A DNA stretch of 64,000 nucleotides from Ramazzottius varieornatus (Eukaryota > Tardigrada > Eutardigrada > Parachela > Ramazzottiidae). Numbering within the stretch: the first letter of the stretch is position 1; every line of letters begins with the position of its first letter. Below are positions 1 to 12,906 of the stretch, piece by piece. The translations under genes were made by a program, and so were the position numbers. Under the pieces are notes generated by a model, which was not told the origin of the DNA, did not search any database, and saw nothing but the letters and a program-made list of their open reading frames with translations. The stretch is from contig BDGG01000023.1 in assembly GCA_001949185.1 (NCBI GenBank), positions 124,001 to 188,000 of the forward strand, read 5' to 3'.

Positions 1-175
1 NNNNNNNNNNNNNNNNNNNNNNNNNNNNNNNNNNNNNNNNNNNNNNNNNNNNNNNNNNNNNNNNNNNNNNNNNNNNNNNNNNNNNNNNNNNNNNNNNNNN
101 NNNNNNNNNNNNNNNNNNNNNNNNNNNNNNNNNNNNNNNNNNNNNNNNNNNNNNNNNNNNNNNNNNNNNNNNNNN
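1..175. other. assembly gap (N run)
   Basis: All bases are N; readable sequence begins at 176. Confidence 0.99.
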
Positions 176-1548
176 CGATGGCGAAATCCGCCCGTCCGAA
201 CGTACTTATTTCTTCCCATAAGCTCCTTTTCACGAACTCCGTACTTTTGGCCGTTGCAGGTAGCAAGTGTGCGAGTGCACTTCTAGCCTCGAACCCCGTT
301 CTGAGTACACATTTTTCCATCATGGGGGTCATTCGGTGGCGGAAAGGATTAGGGACTCTTGGTCTGGACGATACTTCTCGGGGAAAATTCCCCGTTTCAG
401 TCGCCCATTTTGAGGCGAGTAACTATATCGCAGTGACGTCACACTTCAATAAAATGGGGCGGGCGCAGGCGGAGTTACCAGGTGCAAAACGTCACACGCT
501 CCGCCTTCGGCCCCATCACTATGCTCAATGAGTCCCGAGTCATTTCGGGACTTCCGGGAAACTTCGGCAAGAAACGGCTGATGTCAATTGATCCCCATGA
601 TGGACAAATATGGTTGCGGAGAAGATTTGAGCGCGATTGGATTCTTCCTTGAACTCTGGTGAACGAAATTCCAGAGTACGGGGTTCGTGCAACGGAGCTT
701 AGGTCCGGACCTAACAGGCCTTCATCACTGGTCACTAACAACCCATATCCTTCACGAACTTTCTTTCCAGGAAGAGGATAGAGTGTCTCAGGATCGAAAT
801 CGTGTAGCGTTGTGGAAGAAACCACGTCGCCCTTATTGCTTTTGAGGACTACTTGGGTGTTGGCAGCTGTGTGTAACTTACTGGGACAAGCGCTGGACCG
901 TCCTGCTGCAGGAGACTCAGACGGAAGCTGGAAAGAACTGCGGTTACTAGAAGTGACCGACACCCTACTAGAAAAATATCAAGCATTCAGTGAAACCTTG
1001 TCAAAAGGTCGACTGGCGGGACAGCACGGGTAGACTGTCTTTTCCTTAAGCCTCAGCAGACTGCCGAACGACAATCAACGGGGTTTCGAAAAGACCCACT
1101 TCGTCATCAGGACGTTTTCCATGCAGGAAATACTACACAGCGTGTCGAACCATTCATCAGGATGTTCTTCAAGCCATGACTCCTGCCGCAGAAACTGTCC
1201 GTGCATGCGCTGTGTGGCTGACCGACCTCTGGGTTTTACGTCACCTGCCAGTGCACCCTCTTTAATATCAATCGCCTAAACGCGTACATCCATTTGGCTT
1301 GCTGGGAAGTTTCACGGACCGATACACCAACGCCCAAAAGAACGTTAGCCATCCTGAAGACGAAGAAGTAGACAAGTAGACGACTCGTGAGCTGTTTTGG
1401 AAAAAAGTAGTTCGCCAAAATCTACTGTTATGGTCTCCGCGATATGTCACATTTCTGTATTTTTGCTTTGAGCTGAACAATCAAAAGCAGGGTCAGTCCG
1501 TAAAAAAAAATTTCGAAGAAGTCACGCGTTTAAAGCCAAATCATTTTG
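176..1548. other. intergenic, no supported gene
   Basis: Several 60-160 codon open frames exist on both strands, but none shows a recognisable domain, splice pattern or signal peptide. A short hairpin lies at about 531-552 (AGTCCCGA paired with TCGGGACT). I see nothing else. Confidence 0.5.
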
Positions 1549-4500
1549 TCAGTGACCATTAGTGATATTGCTGCCGTACATTCCGTTGAGTGGGCGAGAA
1601 GGATTAACCGATTGTTCCAGACTCTCGTTAATATCTTCATCGGCATCAACATCCGTTCCACTTTCGGCCAGACGAAAAGCTTCCAGAAACTCATTAAACT
1701 CGATTTGACCTAAATAATCATCGCAAAAACGAGCTTTAGCTTCACATTTAACGCTGTGTTGCAGTAGTAAATTATAATCGTTTGGTACATCCCATCGAGC
1801 CTATAATTACCATCTCGGTTGATGTCCAACGAGGTGGCCAGGTCCTTGATTTGCTCTTCAGTCAAAGGGTTCCCCATGTGCTTGTTCAGAAGTATGCAGC
1901 CATGCTGGAACTCTTCCATCGTCAGAATGCCTACACGAAAAAATTAGCCTGATTTTTACCGTCACTAAGTTGAGTGAAGCTGCACTGCGCTGTCCTACCG
2001 GAATTGTCTTGATCCATCCAACGAAAAATCACTTCTAGGTTGTCTTTTTGTCGATACAACGTTTCAAACAGAAGCGGTGTCTGTGTAAAAGAATTAAGAG
2101 CTGTAGGTGCAACTGGTAAGAGAGTACCATACGTTCAATAGTTTCCCTTACTGTTCGAGTAGGCGAGGCCTCCACGGCAGTGTTCTCATCGAACGTTGTA
2201 TAGTAATCGACCAGTTGGTGGTTGATCTTGGATGTCTGAACTAGCCGACGCCGGAGAGTCCGCCACGGCAAGCCAAGCTTCAGCACTTTCTCCACTGCGT
2301 TGCACCAGTCTTGGATCTTTATCATGCCTTCAACGAGAAGAAATCGAGTCACCCAGCTACTATAAAGCCCACGTGACTTCACAAGTCAGTTTTTTCTCGT
2401 ACCTGTGTTGCCTGGATCGTAGTGTTCGAAGACATCCAAAAGCTCGGTCTTGTGGGCGAAGAACTGCTGGTGCAAATGCGAGATGGCTTTTCCCTCCATG
2501 GTGGTTGTGGTCTGCTTCATGGTGAGTCGCTTATGGCCACGGGTGGAAATGTATTGAACGAAGTGTGGATGGAGATCTGGTGCCATCAGACGGCAGAACG
2601 CCCCACGGTTACTGCCGACTTCGTAATAGTTGGAAGCCGAAAATATCGTCACCACCTGCACAGATACACGATATGCTAGAGACAATGGCAACCGGTCTGT
2701 TCAAAGCACCCTGTAACTAGTGGTGTTCTAATATGGGTTAATGAGATCTAATATAATAAAAAAAAATATCCGCCGTCCATCAAAGTTCTAATAAGTGACC
2801 ACCACTATAGTAAAACGTCTACCTGATTTAATAAAATATTACTGTAGTAGAACTTTCGGGGGTTTGTTATTAAAATATATTTTAATATCGGAGAGCTCGA
2901 CGGAAGATCTAAAGATTCAGAATCACAACCATCAGATCAGCAAAAACACTGTAGTACAGCCTGCACCCTGCACCTGCACACTGTAACATGGCCGATTGAA
3001 GTGTCAGACTGTATGCAGGTGCACGATGTTCAAGGGTATTTATTCTGCAGTAGCCCTACTGTACTGCTGTAGAGGCATCATTATGGCGTGGCGCACTTTA
3101 TAAGGCGTGGTCGCACATCGAGAAACCAACGCACGCGCATCAGAACTCAGCAAATCAACCAGTTTTTCGAATCAGCGGTAGCGTTAACCCGTATTAAAAT
3201 TTATTTTACTATGGATGATGGACAACTTAATAATAATAAAATATGGCACTTCCGGTTTCAAGCTACTAAAATATAAATATTGGAATGCGGTGCCAAATTC
3301 TGTTTACTAAATATTACTAAATATAGTAGATGCTAAAAACATCTACTATCATCTACTTTAATATAATATTACTATACTAGGACATCACTACCTGTAACCA
3401 TTCACCGATTACAGCCAGTGGCGGCCCATAAAATAAATTTGCCAGAAAAGACAGCTAGTACTGCAAAAGTATGATCTCTCGATGACGTAGATTTTAAAGT
3501 GGACCAGAAGTACGATGACGTAATCGGGTGGGAAAATTAGTTTTTGAACTATGGTGTGGAGCGATATTAGGAGATGCTGACAACTAATGCGGCATACTCC
3601 ACGAAGCGCACCGATCACAGGCGCCGGCTGGACAAAAATCGTTTCTGTCGGCGTGCTTTCTGAATGTCGTCCTAGCATAATTCATCACTTTGCAGCAGCG
3701 GCTTTCGGCAAACCAGTCCATATTATAGACGGAGAAAAAATTATGTTGCGTGTTGTGACTGTGCGATACATGAAGTTTTCGAATAAAGGCCAAATCTTCG
3801 AACTGGAACTTTCGGAAGGTTACGTCATTGGATTTTACACTACCTGTACTTAAGGATTACGTCGTCCACAGGTCGTACATGTGGGCAACATATGTCTTTA
3901 CTGGGAAACCATTTTGTAGGGCCGCCACTGATTACAGCGGTACTCCGCGACGACGTCACGCGCAAGTCCGGGGCAGCGCGACAGATGCTGAAGTAGTTTT
4001 GCGAACATTCGAACAGAGAAATTTCGCGCTGGTAAACTTTTTATGGTTGGAGCGGAATCACAAGCCACGCTGACGTCACGAATGGTGGAACATTGGTCTA
4101 CAGTTACGGGCTGCTCGTCAGTACTGCCGGCTTTCGGTGGTAAAACTCTGCACGTTGCCCGTTTTGACGGTGATTAATTCTTTCGATTTCACGTACCCTG
4201 CCTTCGTGCGTCAGCTCATATCCTTCCTGTTTGCATTCATGGGAACGGATCATATATTGTAATCCATGGTTGTTCAGGAACTGTCGACTAATATCCGGCC
4301 CGAAGTAACAACCTCCTCCGCGGAACGTATTAGGCCGACACCCATCTGTGGGGGCTGGATCGCTCCACAACAGATCCACGAGCTGTATCAAATCAAGTTG
4401 AAGGTCAGATCACGATTGTAGTATGAAGAGAATCAAAACAAGCGTGTTACACATACCTGCTTCCATTCAAAAGTCGCTTCATCAGTATCAAGTTCAGGCA

Positions 4501-6717
4501 CCCGTAAAAAGGCTTTACTGTCCGTAACCTTGCCACTAGTATCCACTGTTTCGACCTGTTCAACCTCCACGTCGTGCGCATTGGTACCGTTATAGTCAGC
4601 CGGAAGACCGTCTACTTCCAACGGTGGATTCAGAACGGAAGTGTACTGCAAAATAAACAAGCACAAATAATTATTCGATCAAGGCTTTACATAAGCTGGG
4701 TGCATATTTTATGGGTGATGTGCACCGTAATCTGGTCATGGAAAAGATGACACACGCACCTTTGATCGTTTTATCGATTGGATGGCTTTAAGGTCAGTTT
4801 GGTCGGAAATGCCTCCGTGACATACAAACACTTTCTGGTCGATGATTGTGGCGACAGGAAGCCAACCAAAGACATCCGACACCAACCGGCGAATCTTTTT
4901 GGAGTCCGATTGCTGTCAACAACAAAAAAACTTTTTTTTCTGCTTGCTGACGCCCTGTGGTGTTTATAACTGTGAAGAACGCTCTTTGGCTTACTCGGTA
5001 CTTGTTGGTGATTTCTCTAATGAAGCCATACCTAAAAGTCGGGATAACACCTGTACCAGTAAAGGCTTCTTCAAAAAAAGTTGAAAAGCTGACGTTGGCA
5101 AGCCGGACGGGGTACCTTAGATTCATTACATGGTCCTCGCTGAAAATATGGAAAGACCTTGAATATTCCCGCATATGATACGATCACGAGGAAAATACAG
5201 GGGAAAACCTACTAACTGGTATGACGTGCGGTTGGTTTTCTAGCTCGGGAACTTACTGATTGCCTCTGTTTATGAACACGGCGTTGGGATTAGTGATTAA
5301 GGCCATCAAAATAATCAGCAGAATCTCCACCGAAAAGAATCCTCGGTCAACAATATCACCTGAGAAAAGAAGAACAAAGTCCTGAGTTAGGATCTCTGAG
5401 AATTTCACCCGCGCTTTATGGGAATGAAATGTTTGGTCTGAACTCTGACTGTTATAAGATGTTATGTTACGTGAGCAAGAGGCGTACACCTGTTTAGCAA
5501 TCACTGAGTTCAATGAGTTTTCCTTCTTGCGAATGCGAGAATACCATTAAAAATGAAAGGGTTTGTGGTGTCAGGTAAGCCGGCCTTGTAGAAAATAATG
5601 AGCAAATCATCCAGCTTGCCGTGAAGATCACCGATGACATTGATTTTCTTTGAAAGCGACGTGGAGGCATGCCTGATATTAGGCATAGTCTTGAGTACAA
5701 TGCGGGCTTCGTGGAGTATCTCCAGAACGTAACGCACATGGATGCGCTGTAACCAGAAAACTCCTAATAATCAAATGAAACGAGTTCCAATCATAGTTTC
5801 TACGAGAGTTTACGTGTTTCCCCTTGACGGATTCAATGAGCTGTTCGAGGGCGTTTTGGTGGTAAGGTTTCTCGAGACGGAATCCTTGGTAGGAACCAGG
5901 CACTTGGTAAGCTTCGTACTCCGTGGCTTTGAGCAGCTCCGCGTCGGGTGCGATGATAGCGTCGGCCAACATGGCGGTCTTGAAGTCTTGACCTGATAAA
6001 GCTACATGAACGTACGAAGAAGAACGAGGGTTACAGGGGATGCAATACACGCAGGGATTGGGTATTGGACGAGGAAGTCAGGAATGGACAGTTAACTTGC
6101 TTACTGCGTCTTCGGACGGTGCTGACGGCAGAAGCCACGGTAGGACTGTTGTGCGACAGCGACGCGAGAAGTTTCTCATTTCCCAGTAGGTCGTTGAAAA
6201 AGTTTTGCAGCTGGAAAAAAACAAGCCTTGGCGTTGACCGTACCTGTTCGTTTACCCTTTCTCTCCAAGCTGTTGTTCCCATTAAAGTTCAAAATTTCCG
6301 TTTTTGGTTCGACTAGTCCTGAAATCATGCTTTTTGATTTGTCAGTCATGTAGTATCCGACTTTCAGAAACGTATTTGATTTAGGAACCACACGTCGAAC
6401 CCGGAAGTAACCTTCAAGTGGTCTTGTTCGTCTGCGTATTCCATTTTCTGCAAATTAAAAACGAGGAATTGAGCAGTTTGAGTTGATAATATGGAGGATT
6501 TGATTAGACGGGGTGTGTCGCCTGTTGCGTCACGTGTAAGTCTTTGAATGGTGCGGAAGATACCAAGGACGCTGACAGCCTTCTGCTCCCGTACCTGGAA
6601 TATGGTCCACGTGTAGGCTCGCTGCACGTCATGAGCCGCACGATAACGTCGATACCATCTTTGGATTAGCATCGCTGCTTTCATACCTGCAGAATAATCT
6701 GTGAAAACGGATGGCAT
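1549..6717 (-). CDS. serine/threonine phosphatase with EF-hands (PPEF/rdgC), 16 exons
   Basis: Ca2+-regulated PPP-family Ser/Thr phosphatase. In animals the family (Drosophila rdgC, human PPEF1/2) dephosphorylates sensory signalling proteins. Exons: 6717-6595, 6447-6412, 6210-6105, 5992-5814, 5746-5545, 5359-5257, 5139-5116, 5031-4995, 4912-4760, 4645-4457, 4382-4197, 2655-2403, 2327-2152, 2080-1999, 1930-1811, 1709-1549. All junction phases agree and give 709 residues, within the family range. An IQ motif ([14 protein letters not shown]) lies at about residues 14-27. Catalytic motifs: GDLHG at 187, GDIVDRG at 216, GNHED near 249, HGG near 302, RSHE near 431, SNYY near 454. Two intact EF loops lie at 612-623 and 652-663 (DINRDGQIEFNE). 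The ATG at 6717 directly precedes the IQ region, as in other PPEFs. Exon 7 is only 24 nt. The 1.5-kb intron 4196-2656 holds two hAT-like elements. Confidence 0.95.
2718..3390. mobile_element. hAT-like non-autonomous element, 673 bp
   Basis: The ends form imperfect terminal inverted repeats: TAGTGGTGTTCTAATAT at the left against TAGTGATGTCCTAGTAT read inward from the right. The 8 bases on both sides are identical (CCTGTAAC at 2710-2717 and 3391-3398), the target-site duplication length typical of hAT elements. The interior is AT-rich with no transposase frame. It lies inside the PPEF intron, so it should be removed by splicing. Confidence 0.85.
3416..3930. mobile_element. hAT-like non-autonomous element, 515 bp
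   Basis: Starts CAGTGGCGGCCC and ends in its inverse, GGGCCGCCACTG; the inverted homology extends inward about 30 bp with mismatches. It is flanked by a perfect 8-bp duplication ATTACAGC (3408-3415 and 3931-3938). No transposase frame. Same intron as the 673-bp element and only 25 bp from it. The end sequence is shared with the 281-bp element at 21288. Confidence 0.88.
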
Positions 6718-7856
6718 TTTCGACCACTCTGGTCAGTCAAAGCCATATTTTGAACCCGGCAAAGTGTTTGACTACTGGAAGGATCAACCAGCAAAAGCGC
6801 CACTTGTGGCTCCGACTGAAAAAGTTGTCAGGGTCGAAATTCCGATCGTAAGAAGTGCCTACTTTTTTCGATCCTAGTTGGTTTCCGGTATCTGCTGGGC
6901 CTGCATCCCGAAGCCGCCCACGACACGCAGGTGCGTCGCAGTTTCCGTAGTTGCTCCGTGTTTGCGAGTTGTACTCCAAACTTCCTCTTCAGTGAAGTCG
7001 AAACAGATGTTGAGATGACTTTGGCTCGGTCGGCACGAAAATATGAGCTATGCTGTCTATACTGATTCCTTCACGCTAGAGTGAGCTCTTCTGGCACGTA
7101 TATCGATTCTACTATCATGAGAGCAATGGTAAACAGCTCGAGTCGAAGTCCAGTAAACATCATGTGCCGGCAAAATATACGACAAAGGTAAGAAAACACG
7201 CATATCCACAGTGCGAAAAGAAGATGAAAAGGATTTCGTGAGGGCAAGTGGTAGAGGAAGGTGCTGGAGATTACAATCGCAACTCTATGCATTGACAATG
7301 AGTATGTACACAGTATACAGCAGGACCGAGCCGCAAACCCATAATCCTTGAAACGATGCTTGCAAATGGATGAGTCGGAAGCACGGTTGGGTACTCCAGG
7401 TAGGAGAGAGGGAAGATATAAGAGAAGATAATGCACCGCACTTTTGCGGTCTCATTCATCAAAGGTAGAAACTGGTATAATTATGACGTGTTGGGCTAGA
7501 GCAAGCCAAGAAGGGCAGACACTTGGAGGAGTCAGCAGGTTGTGTTTTGTCTCCAATGGATCGATACAGAGTACCATCATATCTACTAATCAAGTCTCAA
7601 CAGATGCGCCGCTACCATGTAAAGGTTCGGTGAAGGAGAAACACCTCAGCCGGTTTTCCGTCTCGCGGGGAGAGGTATACGTCTTGTGTTCATCACACCC
7701 ACGGAGATTTTGTCCAAATTACCAGAGTAGCTTCGTCGATCTCGCGCCAGACAACACGCTTGAATGATATGAGCTCGTAAGTACCAACAGTACACGCCCA
7801 GGCGGGGAAAGACCGCAAAATGGAACCTCAACCGTAGAAAAGAGTCGAAAGATGAG

Positions 7857-8091
7857 TTGATGCCAGCAGAAAACGGCGACTTGGCAGGCCGTTGAGTACA
7901 AAGGTCTAAAGGGCGGAGCTCGGTGCCCATAGAAAATGGTGATTTGCACCACGCCCCCTTGGAAAATGGCGATGTGTACTGTCGATTTCCAGACCGGAAA
8001 CATCTGATAGTTTGATCCTACTGACATTGCCCGTTCTGACGTCACTTTCTAGCCCTTGTGGTCTGCTAAGTCGTCATTTTATATTGGCATC
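7857..8091. repeat. dispersed inverted-repeat element, copy 1
   Basis: The left end (TGATGCCAGCAGAAAAC, then a GGCAGGCC block) is inverted at the right (ATTGGCATCCA preceded by a run ending CATTTTAT). The arms and a GGGCGGAGCTCG block resemble the element at 30008-30393. No coding frame spans it. It is probably a degraded DNA-transposon derivative. The boundaries are approximate and I could not define a target duplication. Confidence 0.6.
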
Positions 8092-8239
8092 CAGCTATTA
8101 ATGTATTACTGTGAATCAGGCGCGTACGTACGTGCTTCCGTACCGCCGTAGCGAAAAGGCATGGCCTATGGTTTTACTCGCCCATAATTTTTACCGACCC
8201 ATGATTCCTCGTCGTGCGTGTACAAAAAAAAAGATCGTG

Positions 8240-8357
8240 GGCATGGACAAACTTCTAGGCACCGGCCGAAAGCGGCTGCACTTCGATAATTCGATTCATT
8301 GGTCGGTCTTAGCTAGCCCTGCCGCTTTCAGCGAGTGCCCAAAATTTTGTCCATGCC
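8240..8357. repeat. inverted repeat, about 118 bp
   Basis: The left arm begins GGCATGGACAAACTTCTAGG (8240) and the right arm, read on the other strand, begins GGCATGGACAAAATTTTGGG. Inner sequence also pairs partly (CGAAAGCGG with CCGCTTTC). It could be a miniature element or a structured non-coding unit. Confidence 0.55.
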
Positions 8358-8783
8358 AATAATTACGAAAAGCACGTGTACTGCTTTCACCACATCGAGA
8401 GGACTTTTTCGCCCTTTGGTTTGACGTGAATGCGCACAGTGAATTGAATTGGTGACACCGACGTGCGCACCACAGAACTCTAGCTTCGAGGCAAGAGGAT
8501 CCCTATGCAGAATCGCACACGGCGCTGTCCTGAGTACGTATCTCGCTGGTTCTCTGCAAATCTCGAGCATATGCCTTTCGTAGACAGCCTGTGAGGTCTC
8601 TGTTGAGGAAGTCCAAAGAAGATGCCAGGTTCCTGCAAACTGAATTGCAGTATCCTCGAGACGATGTCCATACAGCGCTAGCTGTACAGCCGCGGGTTGT
8701 CACTGTCTGGAAACTACGCGCGCTGGTAGGTCGGTTTGTCTAAAGACCAAGATCTTTTTGCGATGCCCTCAGCGCTTCTATTA

Positions 8784-9384
8784 CTGTAGTGCTCGCAGTT
8801 TATCGCGCACTCAACCACGTGAACAGTAAATAACGCCCGATCGGGGATTTTAGACGTTGTACTGCTTTATCAACAACCAATGATTGGCCATCGGTTAAGA
8901 CAAGTGTTATTCTGAAAAGTCAAACTCAAATTGCTCATTTCCATCTGGAGCGTTTTCCGGTATCTGCTCACTTTTCTCCGGTCCTCGCTTGCCCGGAATC
9001 TTTGCTTTGTGAAGCAAAAACATGAGGTTCCGTGAAGCTTATCAGCTGCTTATGGAACAGGTATCATTCGACTCACCACCAGCTGCGCATGGCTGATTCC
9101 GGAATTCCTGTAAGCTGCTTTCTCCTCGATAATCCGCTCTCTTCATAGTTTCTCAAAGCTTTCTCCGCATCCTCATCGCTATAAATATACGGGTCCTAGC
9201 CATGACAATGTTTTCTACCTTCGGATCCAGTGAAAGAAACTGGAATTTGGACCGGATCGTTTTTCAAAATAACTGACGACCCATTAAAGTCAATCAACTC
9301 ATGCCCTTCTGGCAACAGCTGATCTTGCCGGGCAAACCTGACTAATCACGTGGTTGAGTGCGCGATAAACTGCGAGCACTACAG
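8784..9384. mobile_element. Tc1/mariner-type non-autonomous element, 601 bp
   Basis: Near-perfect terminal inverted repeats of about 38 bp begin CTGTAGTGCTCGCAG on both sides and include CGCGCACTCAACCACGTGA. TA dinucleotides flank the element at 8782-8783 and 9385-9386, as expected for Tc1/mariner insertions. No transposase frame is present. Confidence 0.82.
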
Positions 9385-10032
9385 TACTTCCGAATATTGC
9401 AGTCGGACTATCTTGCTCATGAAATTCTGTCTTCGGTATGATGATACTGTAGTAACTCAACCTGCATAAACCACCAACGGGCCTCGTGTGACTCACCTAC
9501 TGAAGCTTAACACCTTTTCCACCTAATGTGACACCCAGTGGTTCCTCGAGAAGTGTCAAAAGTAAAAGTAAATAATTGTGTAACGCTGATTGTTATTAAT
9601 GGACGAATGATCAACCGATTGATTCCGTGTGCGACGTTTTACCGATTTTCGGTACTGCCTTAAGGACGCTAAGCTTTTAACCTAGAATTCCAGCAAAACA
9701 GTGTCGGTATTAACAAGTCGGTATTAACTAGTCATTAACAAACCGCGAAGGCTTCTGTCCTATCAACTACTGTATATCAGACAAACAGTGTCAGTTTTCG
9801 TGAAGGTTCAATGTACGAGACAAACAAATTAAACTGGGCAGTGGTACGCGAAAACAGCGGCGAAGTAGCTCGCACTTTACAGTACTTCGCCGTGGAGTTT
9901 GCCAACTTGCTTGGGACAGATAGGGTCAAATATTGCCGCTGGAAAGACGGGACCTTATGTTCGAGCCACACATTGCTTACAATCATAGTAGCCAGGAAAA
10001 TGGAGTGATAGCGGAAAGGGATCTAAAACTGA

Positions 10033-12393
10033 TTACATTCGCAGTGCAAACTGCAAATTTTGTCGCGAGACCGTCATGATCATATCCCGATCGGATTGTA
10101 AATCGTCCCCATCGATGATCCACCAGGTGGTTTCGTCTGCCCTTTTACTACATAAAGGGGAACAACATGGCGATGAGACTGATGCATGATATAAGAGACT
10201 AAAACTAACTGCGCATAAGACTGAGTCGCAGCCAAATGGTGGCACTGACACCCAGCACAAGAACCATGCAAGCCCGTTTTGGTATGGAAAGTCCGATTGA
10301 GGAACTGACGGTGGAGAACCCTGCCGTCCCCTACCATTGAAGACCGGCTCTTGGCCACCAGTCCGTCCACAGCCTGTTCATTGGTGCATAAAAAGGCGTG
10401 CCACCGTAATCACAACTACTCGATTTCGAACAACCACGCCTCACCTCCGTGATCATCAGCAGCATATCGTAAGCAGCAAACAAATGCGGGTTCTGATAAC
10501 AGTAAGCTCTTCACAGTTTGGTACAATGCAGGCGATGCATCCCTTCGCGCCCTCACGAGGTTTTGCGGCATTAATCAACGGTAACCAGCGTCATGTGAAC
10601 ACGGGAACGGGTGCGTTTCCGACATTGTAGTTGTCCTCCACATCAAGACAACTCCTTATCTTACCGGCTTAGACAAGGAGTAGGTGAAATTGAATAATTC
10701 CTCCGACCGCTGGCGCCAACCATATTTGATACGGTAATACGGAGTACCTTTTGGCGGAGCATCTCGGCTTTGATCTTGTTCAAGTATTATGACCGAATCA
10801 TAGGCTTGTCTGACGATCTACCAGAACCAAACGGACGACAGATGAACGGCCGAGACATATACATAGACCAAGAAACAATCTACCTGGTCGTCTTTGTCGT
10901 TCCATCTCCATGTGAAGCCCGTGGCGTAGTTCCAGTAAAATATGTGCACCTACAGAGACGACCACGTATGGCAAGCAGCAAGACCCTTGATATACACTGT
11001 AGAGTTTCGGGAAGCAAAAGTAATTCGATCAATACAATATTTCTGCCAAGGGACGTACACAGAGCTAGCGTTTGGTGCCACGTGACTGCGATTTTTTTGA
11101 AATTCGACGAGGCATTGTCTTCGACTTCCTTCGACTTCCTGTGCCCGTCAGAGAACGTCCTTTGATACACTGGAATGTCTCTACGAAATTCGTAGGGACA
11201 TACTAGAGAATCAACGGGACTCAACCAAGGACCACCGAGGTCAGGGGCAGGGCTCCTTTGATTTCCGAAAAAATGTAGTCGCGTGGTGCCCAGTCGCTGC
11301 CTCTGACGTGACGTACATATTCGCCATTGGTCATGTTCAAGTTGTAGGCAGTGATCTGTAACGGTAAGAAAAAAGTCCGAGCTAGGCCCAGTTCGCCTGC
11401 AATATATGATAGTAAACATTACACTGATCGTGATACCAGTATGTTTCGCATAGCTTGTTTGCTCATTCCGGAATAAATCACCACTGCAAAGTGACAAAAC
11501 CTGGGTGACAGAAAAAAATACGTTTCCGTTCATGCCAAGTTACAATGTATCACCTCGAGCTTTCTCACTGAGAACGGTAAGCGCTGCGATATAGTTGAAG
11601 GATGGCGTGAATCCATCAAAAACTACTATCTCGACATCCGAGAGAACTGCAGCCAAATCACGCTTCACGGCTTGTGCTGTAGAACAGGAGCGTCCGTTTT
11701 CGGGCTCATCACACGCTAGAACTATCGTTGACCAGTTGTAGAACTGGCACAGTGAGAGGACGGAGACCGAAACAGTTCGGGAACCGGTAGCCCGAGCTCC
11801 CATCGTGATACGGGTTGGCCATTTCGCCTTACCCTGTAAATCCGGTGGGACCACACTGTAAAGTAACTCCAGCTCTACACACGCTTCTAATCAGGAAGCG
11901 ACCAAACTCATTCCATCGACAGCAGACTACATCCGCCTACCTCATATGAAGTTTTTGAGTATTCAAGGCCAAGACTGCGGCAGCTTGACCAAAGATGTCT
12001 ACGGAGACACGACACCGGTAAAACGATCTTTGAAATATTTTGGCGAACTGAGATACCTGCAGTATTCGTCAGGAAGGACGTCACGTTCGCCGCTTCCCAT
12101 CGCGCAAAATTCCGATAGTAAAATTGCCCTAGAAGGTCGTGCGCAAAAGGTGTCAAACCGACATCGGTGCATTCTTCAGGAACAGAGATAATATTGTGCC
12201 GAGCTCGAACGCAAGGGTAAAGGCGGCCAATATCTCGCAGTGCCTCTTCGAAAGCTGGTTGCACGTAAAATAGGCCTCCCGGATCCAGTCCACAATACAA
12301 AGCAAGTGTGATAATTTCCACATGCAATAGCGAAGCGGTTGTGCAGTTTGAAGCCGAGCTGTTCCAGGAAGTCAAGGTTTTTGCTATCAACAT
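10033..12393 (-). CDS. natriuretic-peptide-receptor-like protein, paralog C (3' end unresolved)
   Basis: Extracellular ANF-receptor ligand-binding fold related to genes A and B in this window. Phase-consistent exons: 12393-12057, 11998-11941, 11855-11554, 11483-11437, 11355-11317, 10949-10884, 10817-10665, 10492-10445, then one starting at 10373. The family pattern is clear: CQFYNWSTIV in the first lobe, MTNGEY at the end of the fifth exon, NPHLFAAYDMLL, then FLNRTFH aligning with FNRTFH of gene A. The 39-nt fifth exon has the same length as in gene A. A likely further exon around 10033-10125 encodes WIIDGDDLQSDRD. The start ATG at 12393 is the first in-frame one that keeps the domain; no clear signal peptide precedes it. 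No transmembrane exon or kinase/cyclase domain was found, so the gene may be truncated or its last exons too diverged to see. Confidence 0.7.
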
Positions 12394-12906
12394 TTTAAGA
12401 AGCGTGACTAAACTGTCTGATAGTTTCGATCCACCTCGGACTATCAAAATGATAAAATTGCATCACAGATTGTTCGAGCAAGGCTGATGCTAAGACGGAA
12501 AATCGTCCACAAAACCCGATAAGGTCCAGGAGGGAAGCTGCGGACGCTTGAAACTGGTTGTGTGACAAACACTGAAATGGTCCTTTGGATTAGGGCAAGT
12601 CGAGCGCCCAACTAGTGAAGGCAAATCTGGTCCGCGGAAAGTAATTGTGGTCTAGTGTTGCCATTAGTACTAACTCGTACAGAAATGGAGTAGAACCGAC
12701 GCGCGAGAACACGACTCCTGAATGCACCGATGGTTACTTCCGCCTCCCATCCGTACCCCCTTTCCGCTAAACGACTACAAGTGACGGTCACTGCTCATCC
12801 ATCAGCATTTGCCTTCCACCACGGCTCTTTATCAAATGGCTTATCAGAAACGAGCGAATTTTGTATAATACATCTCTGTCTACTTTTGTTTTGATCGGAG
12901 GTATAA

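Larger units (their letters stand above)
6718..10030. other. intergenic region with repeats, no confident gene
   Basis: Contains the repeat at 7857-8091, an inverted repeat at 8240-8357 and the 601-bp element at 8784-9384. A hydrophobic minus-strand frame at 7071-7436 has no identifiable family and no splice support. A 10-bp-arm hairpin (CGGCGAAGTA/TACTTCGCCG) lies near 9854-9893. Confidence 0.5.

Noticed and set aside
475-963. 162-codon minus-strand open frame
   Set aside because: No domain, signal peptide or exon partners; composition is Ser/Arg/Pro-rich as in chance frames.
10880-11533. 217-codon minus-strand open frame
   Set aside because: Receptor homology switches frame within it; the supported exons of gene C (11483-11437, 11355-11317, 10949-10884) lie in other frames, so the long frame is fortuitous.
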